From Clostridiales bacterium (GTDB lineage: Bacteria; Bacillota; Clostridia; Peptostreptococcales; Acidaminobacteraceae), in the NCBI GenBank assembly GCA_016342415.1, contig JAEIOD010000036.1, positions 1-46,923 on the forward strand: DNA of 46,923 nucleotides, in the 5' to 3' direction. Positions 16,523-24,410 of this stretch are shown piece by piece. The notes beneath the pieces were generated by a model, which saw nothing but the letters and a program-made list of their open reading frames with translations, had not been told where the DNA came from and did no database searches. How positions within the stretch are numbered: position 1 is the first letter of the stretch; each line of letters begins with the position of its first letter. A program made the position numbers and the translations under genes.

Positions 16523-17125
16523 TTACTCAATATAGGTACACCATTTAAGACAGTGCCAACACTTGTAAACTGCAAAGTCTACAATCTCAAAATCCTCTTC
16601 GTTGTCAGACTCATCTAAAGTATCTTTGAAACCATCTACAGAGAAAAATACTTCCTCATTGCGATACACAGACATACCTTGACGATTGCATGCATCACAC
16701 TCTATAGTAGTCGAATCTGTATGGTTGCTTACAGCGTGATTTTTCATGTAACTAAGAATTTGATCTAATGAATATTCGTTAGCATTATGACCATCAAATA
16801 GTTTTGGGTCCAAATAGGCATCTCTAGCATTTGCCAATTTCCTATATAATGAAATTACCTTTGGATGTTCTTCGTTGAAATCTATATCGTTCAATGCTGG
16901 AATTTTATAGATTAGTTCCATTTCATCCATCAATTCAGTTGGATTCTTTTTATTAATTTTTAGCTCATATGCAATACGCTCTAAAGCATAATAATAACTA
17001 TTGGGTTTGTTCTCAGTACATCTTTTGTGATAAAATTTGTCACCCTCTCCAACGGTTACACCATCTTCGGTTTTTATTGGTTCAAAGCATATACTACAGA
17101 TACCACAATATCCGTTCATTTTCAT
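16523..17125 (-). CDS. zinc-finger protein with N-terminal LIM/treble-clef-like finger
   Basis: This 200-aa protein begins MKMNGYCGICSICFEPI, followed by a GDKFYHKRC segment: a CxxCxxC...HxxC pattern like a LIM or treble-clef finger. The C-terminal half has CDAC and CWHCLKWC pairs. A helical linker joins them. The start lies after AAGGGGGG; the ATG at 17119 is an alternative with better spacing. Together with the 16058-16510 gene it forms a small zinc-protein cluster. It may bind DNA or protein; nothing here decides which. Confidence 0.7.
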   Translation of the reverse strand: MKMNGYCGICSICFEPIKTEDGVTVGEGDKFYHKRCTENKPNSYYYALERIAYELKINKKNPTELMDEMELIYKIPALNDIDFNEEHPKVISLYRKLANARDAYLDPKLFDGHNANEYSLDQILSYMKNHAVSNHTDSTTIECDACNRQGMSVYRNEEVFFSVDGFKDTLDESDNEEDFEIVDFAVYKCWHCLKWCTYIE

Positions 17126-17135
17126 AATCCCCCCC

Positions 17136-17352
17136 TTAGTAGTAACTTATATCAACAGTTCCATCCTTTAGTATCTTGACGGTCTTGTTACAGATTAATC
17201 TCAATACTGTTTCTACTAACTCCTGATCAAGATGTTTCGATACAGCAAAATAATGGTTATTCAATTGCATTGATCCTAAATTGAACTTGCTCTTTAACAT
17301 TTTGTAAATGAGATATGTATTTATCTTTATAATTAATATTTTTGTTTGTCAT
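17136..17352 (-). pseudogene. small gene with a frameshift, or two overlapping small ORFs
   Basis: AAAGGAGTG and ATG at 17352 open a 31-codon frame (MTNKNINYKDKYISHLQ...) that stops at 17257. A second frame, open from an ATG at 17300 to 17136, gives 54 residues ending KILKDGTVDISYY but has no ribosome binding site. A single-base frameshift near 17280-17300 would fuse them into a ~71-aa protein. I favour a broken gene, but translational coupling is possible. Confidence 0.45.
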
Positions 17353-17408
17353 TTGTATTCACTCCTTTAGTAAAAGCTCTAACCTTATTTTATAGTTAAT
17401 GTAAGGAA

Positions 17409-17443
17409 CTATCAAGCTTTGATAGCAATATCAAAACTTGATA
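17409..17443 (-). promoter_or_regulatory. pair of palindromic operator-like sites
   Basis: CTATCAAGCTTTGATAG (17409-17425) and TATCAAAACTTGATA (17429-17443) are two near-identical inverted repeats, 19 bp centre to centre (about two helical turns). They lie about 60 bases upstream of the start at 17352 and just beyond the stop at 17451. There is no U-run, so they look like a repressor operator rather than a terminator. Confidence 0.45.
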
Positions 17444-17450
17444 GTATGTA

Positions 17451-17654
17451 TTATTGAATTGATAGAATTGTTGAAGTTAACTGTTCCTTTATTTGTTCAA
17501 TATCTGCATTATCAGAACACATAAATATGATTAGTGCTAACTCATGAGCAGTTGCACCACAACCAGCTAACAGAAAAAATTTTCTGTACTGACTAGGAGT
17601 TCCCCCGGTAAAATAGTTATGTTTAATACAAAATTGATTCAGTAATTCAGTCAT
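17451..17654 (-). CDS. small hypothetical protein
   Basis: This 67-aa protein has AAAAGGAGGT correctly spaced before its ATG. It is helical, with a hydrophobic middle (FFLLAGCGATAHELALIIFM) that could be a buried helix or one membrane segment. IS copy B ends only about 24 bases upstream of the start codon, so its original promoter has been cut off. No family recognised. Confidence 0.6.
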   Translation of the reverse strand: MTELLNQFCIKHNYFTGGTPSQYRKFFLLAGCGATAHELALIIFMCSDNADIEQIKEQLTSTILSIQ

Positions 17655-17677
17655 AGTGACCTCCTTTTAATATGTAC

Positions 17678-19456
17678 AGCAACCTCGAAAACTCTGAGGT
17701 CTGCTCTTTCAAGTATGTTCATCCATACTTGTTTTTTTATTCCCCTCCACAAATTTGACATTTTTTAACAAAACACTTGACAAAGTAAAACTGCCCCAAG
17801 AATGGCTAAGAACAAATCTTTTAGACCATCTAGAAAGGGGAACTCATATGTTAGGTAAATGGTTATCTCACGATGAATATCGTAATTTTTTAGTCAAAAA
17901 AATGGCTATTTTATCTTCTGTTAATCCTTGGATCATCTTCGAGTATGAAGCGATTATCTCTAAACTACACATTCTCAATCTTGATCCATTAAAAACTATT
18001 CTTGAACCATATTATTCACTTACTGGTAGACCTTCAAAGCATCAAGCGGAAATCTTCAGATCCTTCATTATCATGAATCATCTACAAATCTCGTTAGACC
18101 AATGGATCTCTAAGGTGGAGCATAACTATCTTCTTAGAGTTATCGCTGGATTTGACGACCAAATTCCTGGTGTTGCCTCGTACTATGATTTCATTGATCG
18201 ACTCATTAAATTTGATGATAAAGCTAGAGTGAAAAATAAGAAACGAAAGCCTTCTAAAAAACTCAAGCAAGGTCAAAAGCTACCTCATAAAAAGAGTGGT
18301 ACTGTACAGAAATTAGTTGATCAAATCATTAAAGATCGCAGATTAAACGCTAGACCCGAAAAACTCATACAAGAGATCTTTGCATCTGTTTGCGTAAAGC
18401 CATCTCTTGATCTCGGTCTTATTGATAATGAAATTATTATTTCTGGTGATGGCACTTGTATTAGAACAAACGCCTCTCATTTTGGAAAGAAAACTTGCGA
18501 GTGCGAAAGCTTCACATGCGATTGTCCTCGCAAGTTTTCAGACCCCAATGCTACTTGGGGATGGGATAGCCACAACAAACAATGGTTCTATGGCTACACC
18601 GGTTATTTTATCTCTACATACAACAAGAAATTGAAGTTAGATCTTCCCATCTATCTAAGACTTGTTGATGCGAAACGACATGATAGTATCTCCGCGGTTG
18701 TCGCTATTGCAGAGTTTATTGATCTTTATCCTAATTTATCAGTAAAAACATTTTTATCTGATAGTGCAAGTGATAATTATCCTACTTATGAACTCCTAGA
18801 ACACTTTAACATCAATGCTGTTATTGCTTTGAACTCAAAGAACAAAGGTAATTGGAAGTATCCTGAATACTTAACTCTTACTGATCACGGTGTACCAATA
18901 TGTCCAGCAAAACACGGAATGATTAACTGGGGATTTTGTGGTAAAGATCGCTGTAGAATCAAATGGCGATGCCCTAAAGTCTTAGGTAAAGTTGAACATT
19001 CTGAAGCTTGCGAGGATTGCTCTCCATCTAATTATGGGAGAGTTATCTATACAAAACCAGAATGGGATCTAAGGCTATATACAAGAATTGCACGTGGAAC
19101 TTTAGCTTGGAAAAATACCATGAAGCAACGTACAGCAGCAGAACGAGTGAATAACAGAATACTTCACAACTATGGTGTCGAACAATGTAAGCATCGAGGT
19201 AAAAAGAAGCTGTCATTTATAACGATGATAGCAGGTTTAAATGTTCACCTTGATGCACAAGTTAAGCATTTAACTGCAAATAATCTTTTTGACTTTAAAT
19301 CTATTTTCTGTCTAAAGTCTGTCGCTTAAAATAATTTAAATACATTGATAGGCTTGCTTCAGTGCGTCCAAAATTATGAAATCATTTAATTTATGCATAA
19401 GCTCATATCAATAATCAAAATGTACACATTTAACTCACTTAGTTTTCGAGGTTACT
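17678..19456 (+). mobile_element. insertion sequence, copy B (1,779 bp)
   Basis: Same length, same 16-bp terminal inverted repeats and same transposase as copy A (6027-7805). TTAATATG occurs on both sides (17667-17674 and 19466-19473), but offset 3 and 9 bases from the repeat ends, so it is not a clean target duplication. Like copy A, it stands directly upstream of the ribosome binding site of a minus-strand gene. Confidence 0.9.
17755..19329 (+). CDS. DDE transposase (copy B)
   Basis: The 524-aa translation is identical to the transposase at 6104-7678, with the same candidate D, D and E residues and Cys-rich insertion. The alternative ATG start with GAAAGGGG upstream lies at 17848. Identity of both copies suggests the element is active or was very recently. 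Confidence 0.85.
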   Translation: MTFFNKTLDKVKLPQEWLRTNLLDHLERGTHMLGKWLSHDEYRNFLVKKMAILSSVNPWIIFEYEAIISKLHILNLDPLKTILEPYYSLTGRPSKHQAEIFRSFIIMNHLQISLDQWISKVEHNYLLRVIAGFDDQIPGVASYYDFIDRLIKFDDKARVKNKKRKPSKKLKQGQKLPHKKSGTVQKLVDQIIKDRRLNARPEKLIQEIFASVCVKPSLDLGLIDNEIIISGDGTCIRTNASHFGKKTCECESFTCDCPRKFSDPNATWGWDSHNKQWFYGYTGYFISTYNKKLKLDLPIYLRLVDAKRHDSISAVVAIAEFIDLYPNLSVKTFLSDSASDNYPTYELLEHFNINAVIALNSKNKGNWKYPEYLTLTDHGVPICPAKHGMINWGFCGKDRCRIKWRCPKVLGKVEHSEACEDCSPSNYGRVIYTKPEWDLRLYTRIARGTLAWKNTMKQRTAAERVNNRILHNYGVEQCKHRGKKKLSFITMIAGLNVHLDAQVKHLTANNLFDFKSIFCLKSVA

Positions 19457-19490
19457 CTCATTATCTTAATATGATATCCAGACAGGGTAA

Positions 19491-19508
19491 ACCAACATTC
19501 GTGTTGGT
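19491..19508. promoter_or_regulatory. palindrome 1, ACCAACA-TTCG-TGTTGGT
   Basis: First of four perfect CCAACA-N4-TGTTGG palindromes between 19.5 and 23.7 kb; the shared flank GTAAA precedes it. Because this copy has a TTCG loop and is followed by TTTTT, it could also act as a plus-strand terminator. Confidence 0.5.
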
Positions 19509-19679
19509 TTTTACAGTATTTGGATACTCTGTAATTAATGTAATGGTGAGGTGTAATATTCATTTCAATATACTCATGATGAGATGTCAAATTTATAACT
19601 TTTTCTAAAGTAAAAAATATCTCAATTCTATGATAATCGCTTACTTTTTAATCGTAATATGATATAGTTGCATAGTAAA

Positions 19680-19695
19680 CCAACATTTGTGTTGG
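19680..19695 (+). promoter_or_regulatory. palindrome 2, operator in the leader of the HTH/TPR gene
   Basis: CCAACA-TTTG-TGTTGG lies between a candidate promoter (TTACTT, 16 bases, TATAGT ending near 19667) and the ribosome binding site at 19698. That is the position expected for autorepression by the regulator encoded directly downstream. Confidence 0.6.
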
Positions 19696-19707
19696 GCGAG
19701 GAGGCTT

Positions 19708-20670
19708 ATGTTTAAGAGAATAAACAACAAGAATTTCGGAAGTTACTTAACTAGGTTAAGAACCACTCATAATCACACTAAGATTAATTTAGCAAAAGAG
19801 GCAGGTGTCACAGATGAAACGATAAGAAGAATTGAAAGCGGTCAAAACACACCATCATTTAGTACACTAAATAACCTCTCTAGAGTGTTGAAAGTAGATC
19901 TTGTTAAAGTTTATACATCCATGATAGATGATAACGTCTTGAACGATTTTTATACGAGATTAGATGGATTTATAATTAGTAATGACGTCGAAAAACTCAC
20001 ATCAATAACAGAAGATTTTATTCTCTATGAAAAGAAAGTATATAATAATGATATTGACGAGATCAAAGAGGTAAGGCAATTCAAAACTATTTTACAGGGA
20101 TTAGAATTAAGTCTAAAAGCTGAAAATGGCTCTATAGAAGCTTACAATTTATACTTTAATGCAATAAAGTTATCAATACCAAAATTTTCTGTATCATCAA
20201 TTGAGGATTTTGAGTACTCATACTTAGAGTTAAAATGTATTTTACTACTAGCTTTAGAGGAGAATACATTAAATAATTATGAGGAATCAAATAGGTTATC
20301 TCTTATATTATTAAAGTGCATTGATAAGTCGAATATCTTCGATTATTCAGAAAAACTTATATATTTTCGAAGTAAAACGTTATTAAATATTGCTTATAAT
20401 TATCATGGTTTAGACGATGATAGAGGCGCTTATGAATATGCTGATAAGGGAATCAAATATTGCTTAGATAAACATTCATTGTACTTATTACATGCATTGT
20501 TTTACAGAAGAGCAGTTGCATCATATTACTTAAAAATCGATGAAAAGCAAATGATGAAGGACTTTTCAAATTCAGTTGCGATCCTTGATTCATATAACAT
20601 GGATTCATTAAAGAAAACTTACATCGATGCAACAAAAGAAAAGTACAATATTGACCTTTCTATAGATTAG
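19708..20670 (+). CDS. HTH (XRE) regulator with TPR-like C-terminal domain, RNPP/Rgg type
   Basis: This 320-aa protein starts at the ATG at 19708, just after GAGGAGG; the frame is open to a TTG at 19687. Residues about 8-62 form a Cro/C1-type helix-turn-helix (NLAKEAGVTDETIRRIESG is the recognition region). The remaining ~250 residues are helical repeats of the kind that bind signalling peptides in Rgg, PlcR and ComR proteins. No peptide gene is obvious beside it; the Phr-like product at 5846-6001 is the only candidate in the window. A palindrome overlaps its leader, and three more copies occur nearby, which suggests a small regulon. Confidence 0.75.
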   Translation: MFKRINNKNFGSYLTRLRTTHNHTKINLAKEAGVTDETIRRIESGQNTPSFSTLNNLSRVLKVDLVKVYTSMIDDNVLNDFYTRLDGFIISNDVEKLTSITEDFILYEKKVYNNDIDEIKEVRQFKTILQGLELSLKAENGSIEAYNLYFNAIKLSIPKFSVSSIEDFEYSYLELKCILLLALEENTLNNYEESNRLSLILLKCIDKSNIFDYSEKLIYFRSKTLLNIAYNYHGLDDDRGAYEYADKGIKYCLDKHSLYLLHALFYRRAVASYYLKIDEKQMMKDFSNSVAILDSYNMDSLKKTYIDATKEKYNIDLSID

Positions 20671-21073
20671 ATAAATCATGATAAAAGTAAAATCTCGTAG
20701 TTAACTTAAATAATAGATATTCTCATCTAATCTGATTTAAGTGACATTTACAAGCTAGATTTTATATCACAGTAGGTTATTGCTAAGCTAATGTTTTCAC
20801 AGCATTCAATTTGTAATGAGAACAACAGAAGAAGGTATCTAGGTGATACCTTCTCTTCTATGAAATAACGATTTTGAGGTTACTCTATAAGTCTAGTCAA
20901 TATAAAACAATATCTTCACGCAACCAACATTTATGTAGTTTACTCGTTTCAGAGACAAGTTTTACAACTTATTGAAGTGTGACTGTTAGAATAGAGGTAA
21001 ATTTTTTTCAACCAGGTTAAGTTACACTAACAACATATCTTATTTAATATAGTACAATTAAACATTATAAAAA
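20671..21073. other. intergenic stretch with a hairpin and a degenerate palindrome
   Basis: GAAGGTATC-TAGGT-GATACCTTC (20831-20853) is a stable hairpin, possibly ending the regulator transcript. A half-degenerate copy of the CCAACA palindrome lies at 20924-20939. I see no gene. Confidence 0.4.
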
Positions 21074-21115
21074 AACAATCCTAGGGTGAATTTTGTCATT
21101 CACTTTAGGATTGTT
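21074..21115 (-). terminator. terminator of 21130-21546
   Basis: The stem AACAATCCTA / TAGGATTGTT, with further pairing inside, is followed on the minus strand by seven U. Confidence 0.8.
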
Positions 21116-21129
21116 TTAATGTATCATTA

Positions 21130-21546
21130 TTATTCAGGTATATCCATAAACATATTCATAACAGCTTCCTCAGAAGGCACATATATCTTCCTTCCATCTT
21201 CGAAGTCAAAATACATAACTTTGAAATCTTTTGATAAGAGGACAGTACCAAGAAGTTGATTTTCCCATAATAAATATTTACCTCTTGATTCCATTATCGC
21301 CTTACCATCATGTGCAGTTTGATAATACCATGACTCCTCACCTAATGAAACTGAAAGTGTTATTGAATTATATTCAGTCAAAGAACGTCTATGTCTAATC
21401 TTTGCAGATATTTGATTTTCTGACATAACTAAATTTTCTTCAATCACGCAAGCAAACTCGCCTTCAACTTTCCGATCATAAGAAAAGAAAATAATAATAC
21501 CCATAATTATAAATATTATTAAAAAGATATTCCTTTTATTCTTCAA
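21130..21546 (-). CDS. membrane-anchored extracytoplasmic protein
   Basis: This 138-aa protein starts at a TTG with AAAGGAAT upstream. One N-terminal transmembrane helix (about residues 6-23) is followed by a ~115-aa beta-rich domain with YYQTAHDGKAIMESRGKYLLWENQ, predicted to lie outside the cell. No family is recognised. It stands in a run of exported minus-strand genes (21.1-22.7 kb), each with its own terminator or gap. Confidence 0.65.
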   Translation of the reverse strand: MKNKRNIFLIIFIIMGIIIFFSYDRKVEGEFACVIEENLVMSENQISAKIRHRRSLTEYNSITLSVSLGEESWYYQTAHDGKAIMESRGKYLLWENQLLGTVLLSKDFKVMYFDFEDGRKIYVPSEEAVMNMFMDIPE

Positions 21547-21580
21547 TTTTATTCCTTTTAGTAGTTTAAATAAACAGAAA

Positions 21581-21596
21581 AGCCCCCGAAGGGGCT
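21581..21596 (-). terminator. terminator of 21686-22192
   Basis: AGCCCC-TTCG-GGGGCT with TTTTCTG on the minus strand: a compact UUCG-loop terminator. Confidence 0.75.
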
Positions 21597-21685
21597 AAGC
21601 AGCAACATAGAAAGTTTATTCATTCTAATTATTTTGATACTACAATTAGAGTCAATAAAAATGATTCTTGCAAAACAACTCATAC

Positions 21686-22192
21686 CTAAGGTATGAGAAT
21701 CTTAATCGATCTTGTGTCATGTTGTATCTTATCAATCTTATAACACTTATCCTCATCGTTAATACTTACAATACCCTCTAATTGAATAATTTCATCCTCT
21801 TTATTAGTATCTTCATATATTAATTTCATATGAACTGTATAGTATATTACTATTGCATTATCTAACTCTCTCAGATCATATTCAATTTCGACTATTTCAG
21901 TACTACATTTTAGTTGGTAAAAAATAGTTAACGATGTAAATTGACTCAACCTATTGCTTAGTTTTTCAAACTCCTCATCAGTAAAGTTATTTTTCAGTTT
22001 TTTCATTGATTGCTTTTGAAGATCAGATACCTCTTCAGGCTCTAACTCCTTTATATCTTCATAATCATATACTAATAATTCTAACAATACATCATTCACA
22101 ACTTCTTCTGGATTAGAACACGATGAATAACTAATGAAAAATACAATTGAAACGGAAATTAATATCAGCATAATAATAACGATTTTTTTCAT
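21686..22192 (-). CDS. exported protein, possible lipoprotein
   Basis: This 168-aa protein has AAAGGATG before its ATG and a hydrophobic N-terminus (residues 2-20) followed by SYSSCS; Cys 26 might be a lipidation site but the lipobox is poor, so a simple membrane anchor is equally likely. The rest is acidic and helical, then beta-rich (EIEYDLRELDNAIVIYYTVH), reminiscent of NTF2-like domains that follow short anchors. Function unknown. Its leader contains the 3' arm of an 18-bp long-range inverted repeat. Confidence 0.65.
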   Translation of the reverse strand: MKKIVIIMLILISVSIVFFISYSSCSNPEEVVNDVLLELLVYDYEDIKELEPEEVSDLQKQSMKKLKNNFTDEEFEKLSNRLSQFTSLTIFYQLKCSTEIVEIEYDLRELDNAIVIYYTVHMKLIYEDTNKEDEIIQLEGIVSINDEDKCYKIDKIQHDTRSIKILIP

Positions 22193-22217
22193 AATACATC
22201 CTTTCTTAACTGAAAAA

Positions 22218-22746
22218 AACTCAATTTTGCTTGTTTGCTCATTTATTGAATTATAGCACTATAACTCTATACTTTCAATTTTCTAATCTTGTAGAAAGGT
22301 CCATCCATAATCTCTCCAAGTATCACTCGAAATTTTAGTCTTTATTGCATAAATACCTGCGTTCCATACAGTTGTTACAGTACTATCTGCATGATATCCA
22401 TCTTGCATGAAATACCTATTTGAGTTGTATTGATCAATATATAAAAGAGAACCACAATGTGTACATCTATATCCCCATGCCCACATACATATTTTATCAC
22501 TATGCAAAAACCAATTATCATCATCATGAACATGAATATAAGTTTCTCCTTTAGGATACGCTTCATGCGTACCATTAATCGCACATGGTCCCATTGCAAA
22601 AAGTTCAACCTCATCATCGGTTACTTCTGGATTTAAAACATCTTCAGTTTCTGCGAACGCTCCGGTACTACCTATAAGTAATACAACAAGTAGTAAAACA
22701 ACAAATTTTTTCATAATACCTCCTTTTTAACAAGCAAAATTGAGTT
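22218..22746. repeat. 18-bp perfect inverted repeat enclosing a secreted-protein gene
   Basis: AACTCAATTTTGCTTGTT at 22218-22235 is the exact complement of 22729-22746. The pair encloses only the 22283-22714 gene, one arm just before its ribosome binding site and the other after its stop. On the minus-strand transcript the 3' arm is followed by seven U. It could be a long-range RNA stem joining 5' and 3' untranslated regions, or the ends of a 529-bp mobile cassette. No target duplication is seen. Confidence 0.65.
22283..22714 (-). CDS. secreted Cys-rich protein, paralogue of 14055-14525
   Basis: This 143-aa exported protein has AAAAAGGAGG before its ATG and a signal peptide (MKKFVVLLLVVLLIGSTGA) cleaved near AFAE. 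The mature part has MGPCAINGTHEAYPKG, a His/Asp-rich stretch (YIHVHDDDNW), then WGYRCTHCGSLLYID, matching in order the 14055-14525 product. The Cys pair and His residues suggest metal binding outside the cell. The gene is framed by an 18-bp inverted repeat, and a CCAACA palindrome lies about 120 bases upstream. Confidence 0.75.
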   Translation of the reverse strand: MKKFVVLLLVVLLIGSTGAFAETEDVLNPEVTDDEVELFAMGPCAINGTHEAYPKGETYIHVHDDDNWFLHSDKICMWAWGYRCTHCGSLLYIDQYNSNRYFMQDGYHADSTVTTVWNAGIYAIKTKISSDTWRDYGWTFLQD

Positions 22747-22836
22747 AATAAGTTTGATTAGTCAATAAGTGATAATTTCTCTTGAATTGATATATTGACC
22801 TATTATTACTGTATTTCATCATTACAGTATTGTAAA

Positions 22837-22852
22837 CCAACATCGGTGTTGG
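22837..22852 (+). promoter_or_regulatory. palindrome 3, CCAACA-TCGG-TGTTGG
   Basis: Same palindrome and GTAAA flank as at 19680. A plus-strand promoter-like pair (TTGATA, 17 bases, TGTATT) lies just upstream, but no gene follows on the plus strand. On the minus strand it is about 120 bases upstream of the 22283-22714 gene. Confidence 0.55.
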
Positions 22853-23105
22853 AGAATATAAGCGTTGCATATTTAGTTATGATGAGCAATGTTAAGTAAT
22901 TTAAAAGACTATGATAACTTCATATTGTATTCATTAATCTTCTTCATTTAGCACCTCAAACTACTCGAAATCAGAATCTATTATTGTCGGCCTCTCGACA
23001 TTAAACTTTATTGCCGACTTAGAAACATTTCTACAACGGATTCAACAAGTATTATGGAAACAAAAAAAGCCCCGAAGGGATTAATCAGTAACTTGGTACT
23101 TCTTT
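22853..23105. other. intergenic stretch
   Basis: No gene seen. It ends in a short GC-rich hairpin (CCCTTCGGGG on the minus strand) with seven U at about 23066-23080, the kind of terminator that would follow the lost ssb copy whose tail remains at 23106-23144. Confidence 0.3.
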
Positions 23106-23144
23106 CTAGAATGGAATATCATCATCTCCCTCAATCGCTTGGAA
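23106..23144 (-). pseudogene. remnant of an ssb 3' end
   Basis: Thirteen minus-strand codons read FQAIEGDDDIPF and stop, nearly identical with the last residues of the intact SSB (FQAIDGDDDIPF at 2669-2704). Upstream sequence is unrelated. This is the tail of a second ssb gene left after deletion or rearrangement. Confidence 0.75.
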
Positions 23145-23272
23145 TCTACAAAATAATCTTGATAGTTTGTTATATAGAAACACCTTTATTCCAACGATTT
23201 AACCCGAATCAAAATAAGGAGTATTCATCAGTACATTAGGCGATTAAGAGATAGATGATACTCATACTATAT

Positions 23273-23512
23273 TCAACATGTGAGTTCTTTATGTAATTCG
23301 CCTAGGTTTATGATCACTTCTTCTAGTTCACACAACATGCAGTCATAACCAACTAGGGTAAAAATGATTTCAATATATTTGGGTATTTCCTCTAGCCTAT
23401 CTATATATGGCATTGCAATTCTTAAAGCATTAATATAATCTTTACAAACATTAAGCTCCTTAACAGATAAGTTGTAATGATTTATCACTTCTAATTCTTT
23501 AGTTGTACTCAT
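23273..23512 (-). CDS. small hypothetical protein
   Basis: This ~79-aa soluble helical protein starts MSTTKELEVI at the ATG at 23512, with GAAAGG 6 bases before it; the frame extends to 23542 without a better site. It has scattered Cys (CKDY, CMLCELEE) and an acidic C-terminus. No family recognised. It is divergent from the GIY-YIG gene; palindrome 4 lies between them. Confidence 0.6.
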   Translation of the reverse strand: MSTTKELEVINHYNLSVKELNVCKDYINALRIAMPYIDRLEEIPKYIEIIFTLVGYDCMLCELEEVIINLGELHKELTC

Positions 23513-23716
23513 ATTCATCCTTTCATCTAATGATACCAACATTTGATAAAGTTTAGTATATAACTACGTTATCAATCGCCGTTTATAATGTCAATCAACA
23601 AAAAATGAAAATAGAGGAAAGTGATTGATACTCTATCAATTAGATAAGATGTCCAGTTATTCTCGTTCTCTTCTACTGTTCAAACTTCATTGGGATTTTT
23701 TGGGATGCGATACTTT

Positions 23717-23732
23717 CCAACACCAATGTTGG
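23717..23732. promoter_or_regulatory. palindrome 4, CCAACA-CCAA-TGTTGG
   Basis: Perfect copy, with its GTAAA-like flank on the minus strand. It lies 68 bases upstream of the GIY-YIG start codon (23801) and about 205 bases upstream of the divergent start at 23512, so it could control either. Confidence 0.55.
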
Positions 23733-23800
23733 TTTTACTCATTGAGTAGATAGTATATGCTTAATGTAATGGATTTACATTTATGAAGGAGGTAATCAAA

Positions 23801-24211
23801 ATGGCAGGAAAGTTCAATATTGAATTCAAAGGGCATTATCGATATGTTAACATAAAAAGTATCCCCGAAATATCGGGAATATATGGTGTAAGTACATGCA
23901 AGTTCAACGAAACCGCTAAAACTGTTTCCTTAAATAAACTAGTTTATATAGGTGAATCAAGTAATGTGAACGAACGTATTAATTCCCATGAAAAACTCAA
24001 GGATTGGGAAAAACATCTACAAACTGGAGAGGTATTATGCTTCAATACTGCTGTTGTATCTGGTGATGATCGATTTAATGTAGAAGCTAGTTTAATATAC
24101 GCACATAAACCACCAGTTAACACAGAGTATATTAGTCATAACGCTTATCCAGGAACAACAATTAAAAGTACAGGGCGTAATGGCTTAATCAAATCTCAAG
24201 TTTCAGTTTAA
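23801..24211 (+). CDS. GIY-YIG nuclease-like protein
   Basis: This 136-aa protein starts at the ATG at 23801, with AAGGAGG 8 bases upstream; the earlier ATG at 23783 overlaps that site. It carries the two core motifs SGIYGV (about residues 24-29) and LVYIGES (about 46-52), then the Arg helix (NERINSHEK) and a conserved Glu in VEASLIYAHKPPVN. It is a compact catalytic domain without a DNA-binding extension, so it may be a minimal nuclease, a degenerate endonuclease or part of a defence function. It has its own terminator and probably its own promoter. Confidence 0.8.
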   Translation: MAGKFNIEFKGHYRYVNIKSIPEISGIYGVSTCKFNETAKTVSLNKLVYIGESSNVNERINSHEKLKDWEKHLQTGEVLCFNTAVVSGDDRFNVEASLIYAHKPPVNTEYISHNAYPGTTIKSTGRNGLIKSQVSV

Positions 24212-24261
24212 AGTACTGGAAATATCATTTAATTGGTTGAATATTTTATATAGTGCTTTAC

Positions 24262-24300
24262 AAAAAACCTCTATAACATTGCGAATATAGAGGTTTTTTT
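24262..24300 (+). terminator. terminator of the GIY-YIG gene
   Basis: CCTCTATA pairs with TATAGAGG, flanked by A and T runs; works in either direction. Confidence 0.8.
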
Positions 24301-24410
24301 CTGCTTCTCAAACATTACTTATATTAACACCTCTTAAGTCGAAAATGAAAATGACCATGATTCAAATTTCACGACTTTAATTCATTTTGACAACCCTATT
24401 TTTCCTCAAA

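Noticed and set aside
19393..19608. 71-aa plus-strand ORF reaching from the IS into the regulator's upstream region
   Set aside because: It runs across the IS end, has no ribosome binding site, and its residues are read through the palindrome.
23054..23239. 61-aa plus-strand ORF
   Set aside because: It is antisense to the ssb remnant and its terminator and has no ribosome binding site.
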